Below, piece by piece: positions 5,549-5,902 of a DNA stretch of 5,902 nt. This stretch comes from JAICWP01 sp035935775 (lineage in GTDB: Bacteria; Acidobacteriota; Terriglobia; Terriglobales; Acidobacteriaceae), in the NCBI GenBank assembly GCA_035935775.1, contig DASYWT010000473.1, positions 1 to 5,902 of the forward strand, in the 5' to 3' direction. The number at the start of each line of letters is the position of its first letter. The stretch's first letter is position 1. The translations under genes and the position numbers were made by a program. The notes beneath the pieces are model-generated. The model made no database searches. It had not been told where the DNA came from and saw nothing but the letters and a program-made list of their open reading frames with translations.

Positions 5549-5640
5549 GTCTCCACCGTTTGGGCTTTTTACAGGAGGCGTAACAAGTTACGCCTCTACC
5601 GAATGGGTTTTCCGCCTCGGAATGTGAGATTGGTGGAGAC
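5549..5640. repeat. Nested inverted repeat, REP- or MITE-like
   Basis: A perfect 9-base inverted repeat, GTCTCCACC (5549-5557) and GGTGGAGAC (5632-5640), encloses a 92-base segment. Inside it sits a perfect palindrome with a 10-base stem and 2-base centre: GAGGCGTAAC, AA, GTTACGCCTC (5575-5596). A second copy of CGCCTC (5613-5618) could compete for the same GAGGCG. No open reading frame or target-site duplication is evident. This looks like a dispersed palindromic repeat unit, but copies elsewhere in the genome cannot be seen from this window. Confidence 0.5.
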
Positions 5641-5656
5641 GCTGCCGGCAACGTCT
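5637..5656. repeat. 20-base near-perfect palindrome after the DUF58 stop
   Basis: AGACG and CGTCT flank the self-complementary core TGCCGGCA, with a single C/A mismatch between core and arms. It starts nine bases downstream of the DUF58 stop codon and overlaps the outer arm of the neighbouring nested repeat by four bases. It may protect or terminate the DUF58 transcript, or be part of a REP-like cluster. No T-tract follows. Confidence 0.5.
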
Positions 5657-5665
5657 GATTGCGAA

Positions 5666-5902
5666 TTACAGCAGTCCCCGATCCTTAATCTCCAGGTAAT
5701 GGTTGACGACTGCGGTGGAGACCTGATCGGGCGGCATTTCCAGGGCGAAAGCGCCCTGCTCGCGCAGGCGGCGCAGCAGCAGCTCGCGCCGCTGCGACAT
5801 CTCCTGGGCTGCCATCACACGGTACATGTTGAGCGGGTTTTCGGGAGCGTGGGCCAGCAATTGCATGACCTGCGGCTCGGAGAAACTGATAAACACGAGC
5901 AG
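5666..5902 (-). CDS. DUF58-family protein, C-terminal end (5' part outside window)
   Basis: The last 78 codons of a gene that enters from the right edge. The frame is open to the edge and starts with L-L-V-F-I-S-F, so the GTG at 5896 is an internal valine codon, not a start. The sequence resembles the C-terminus of DUF58 (von Willebrand factor A-like) proteins: a hydrophobic strand followed by a D/EP-type turn (SEPQV), the helix YRVMAAQEMSQRRELLLRRLREQG with a preserved tyrosine and many arginines, a MPPDQVSTAVVN segment, and the typical ending YLEIKDRGLL. Such proteins are commonly encoded beside MoxR-type AAA ATPases and transglutaminase-like proteins; none is visible here. Its precise role is unknown and it is probably unrelated to the respiratory genes. 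The stop TAA is at 5666-5668. Confidence 0.82.
   Translation of the reverse strand: MLVFISFSEPQVMQLLAHAPENPLNMYRVMAAQEMSQRRELLLRRLREQGAFALEMPPDQVSTAVVNHYLEIKDRGLL

Larger units (their letters stand above)
5371..5665. other. Non-coding spacer between DUF58 gene and respiratory operon
   Basis: No gene is supported in these 295 bases on either strand. The spacer holds a ribosome-binding site at its left end, a TCACA-N6-TGTGA dyad, a small hairpin (5463-5479), and a cluster of palindromes at 5549-5656. It must contain the operon promoter if the operon is not co-transcribed with the DUF58 gene, but I find no convincing -35/-10 pair. No T-tract follows any hairpin on the minus strand, so no classic terminator for the DUF58 gene is visible. 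Confidence 0.6.

Noticed and set aside
5575..5596. Intrinsic terminator for the DUF58 gene
   Set aside because: The stem is strong, but on the minus strand it is followed by CTGTAAAAAG, with no U-tract; a two-base loop also favours a DNA palindrome over an RNA terminator.
5666..5896. A complete 76-residue protein starting at the GTG of 5896
   Set aside because: The frame continues open to the window edge with family-like sequence (L-L before V), so the GTG is an internal codon of a larger DUF58 gene.

Overview
The window carries one strand-consistent block of respiratory genes, all read right to left on the minus strand, in GC-rich DNA. In transcription order it holds the 3' end of a DUF58-family gene, a 295-base spacer, a 75-residue two-helix membrane protein, a Tat-type Rieske iron-sulfur protein, a fused cytochrome b (b6 plus subunit IV), and a nine-heme cytochrome c with a C-terminal membrane anchor. 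A 234-base spacer containing a heptamer-repeat hairpin follows, then cytochrome c oxidase subunit II (CuA) and subunit I. Subunit I runs off the left edge. It is missing from a simple complete-ORF list because it has no stop codon inside the window, but it reads open from 1314 to 1.

Together the genes describe a quinol-to-oxygen electron path. A quinol is oxidised at the PEWY-type Qo site of cytochrome b, one electron goes to the Rieske cluster, then presumably through the multiheme cytochrome to CuA of subunit II, then to heme a and the heme a3/CuB centre of an A1-type (D- and K-channel) oxidase. No cytochrome c1, soluble monoheme cytochrome c or cytochrome-c-fused subunit II is present in the window. 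The nonaheme protein occupies the c1 position and may wire the bc-type complex to the aa3 oxidase. Replacement of the potential-raising Rieske serine by glycine suggests a low-potential, menaquinol-linked chain (inference).

Translational coupling is tight. The Rieske stop abuts the cytochrome b ATG (TAGATG), the cytochrome b and multiheme genes overlap by 14 bases, and the oxidase genes share ATGA. The two non-coding spacers (2115-2348 and 5371-5665) carry the unexplained structure. The first has an inverted array of 7-base units that runs into the multiheme gene's stop codon, a purine/pyrimidine-asymmetric tract and a candidate promoter. The second has nested REP-like palindromes, a small hairpin and a TCACA-N6-TGTGA dyad.

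The lineage cannot be proven from the window. The gene set, GC-rich composition and TAGCTGG/TAGTTGG-type heptamer repeats resemble what I associate with soil Acidobacteriota. I consider that the most likely source, with moderate confidence.
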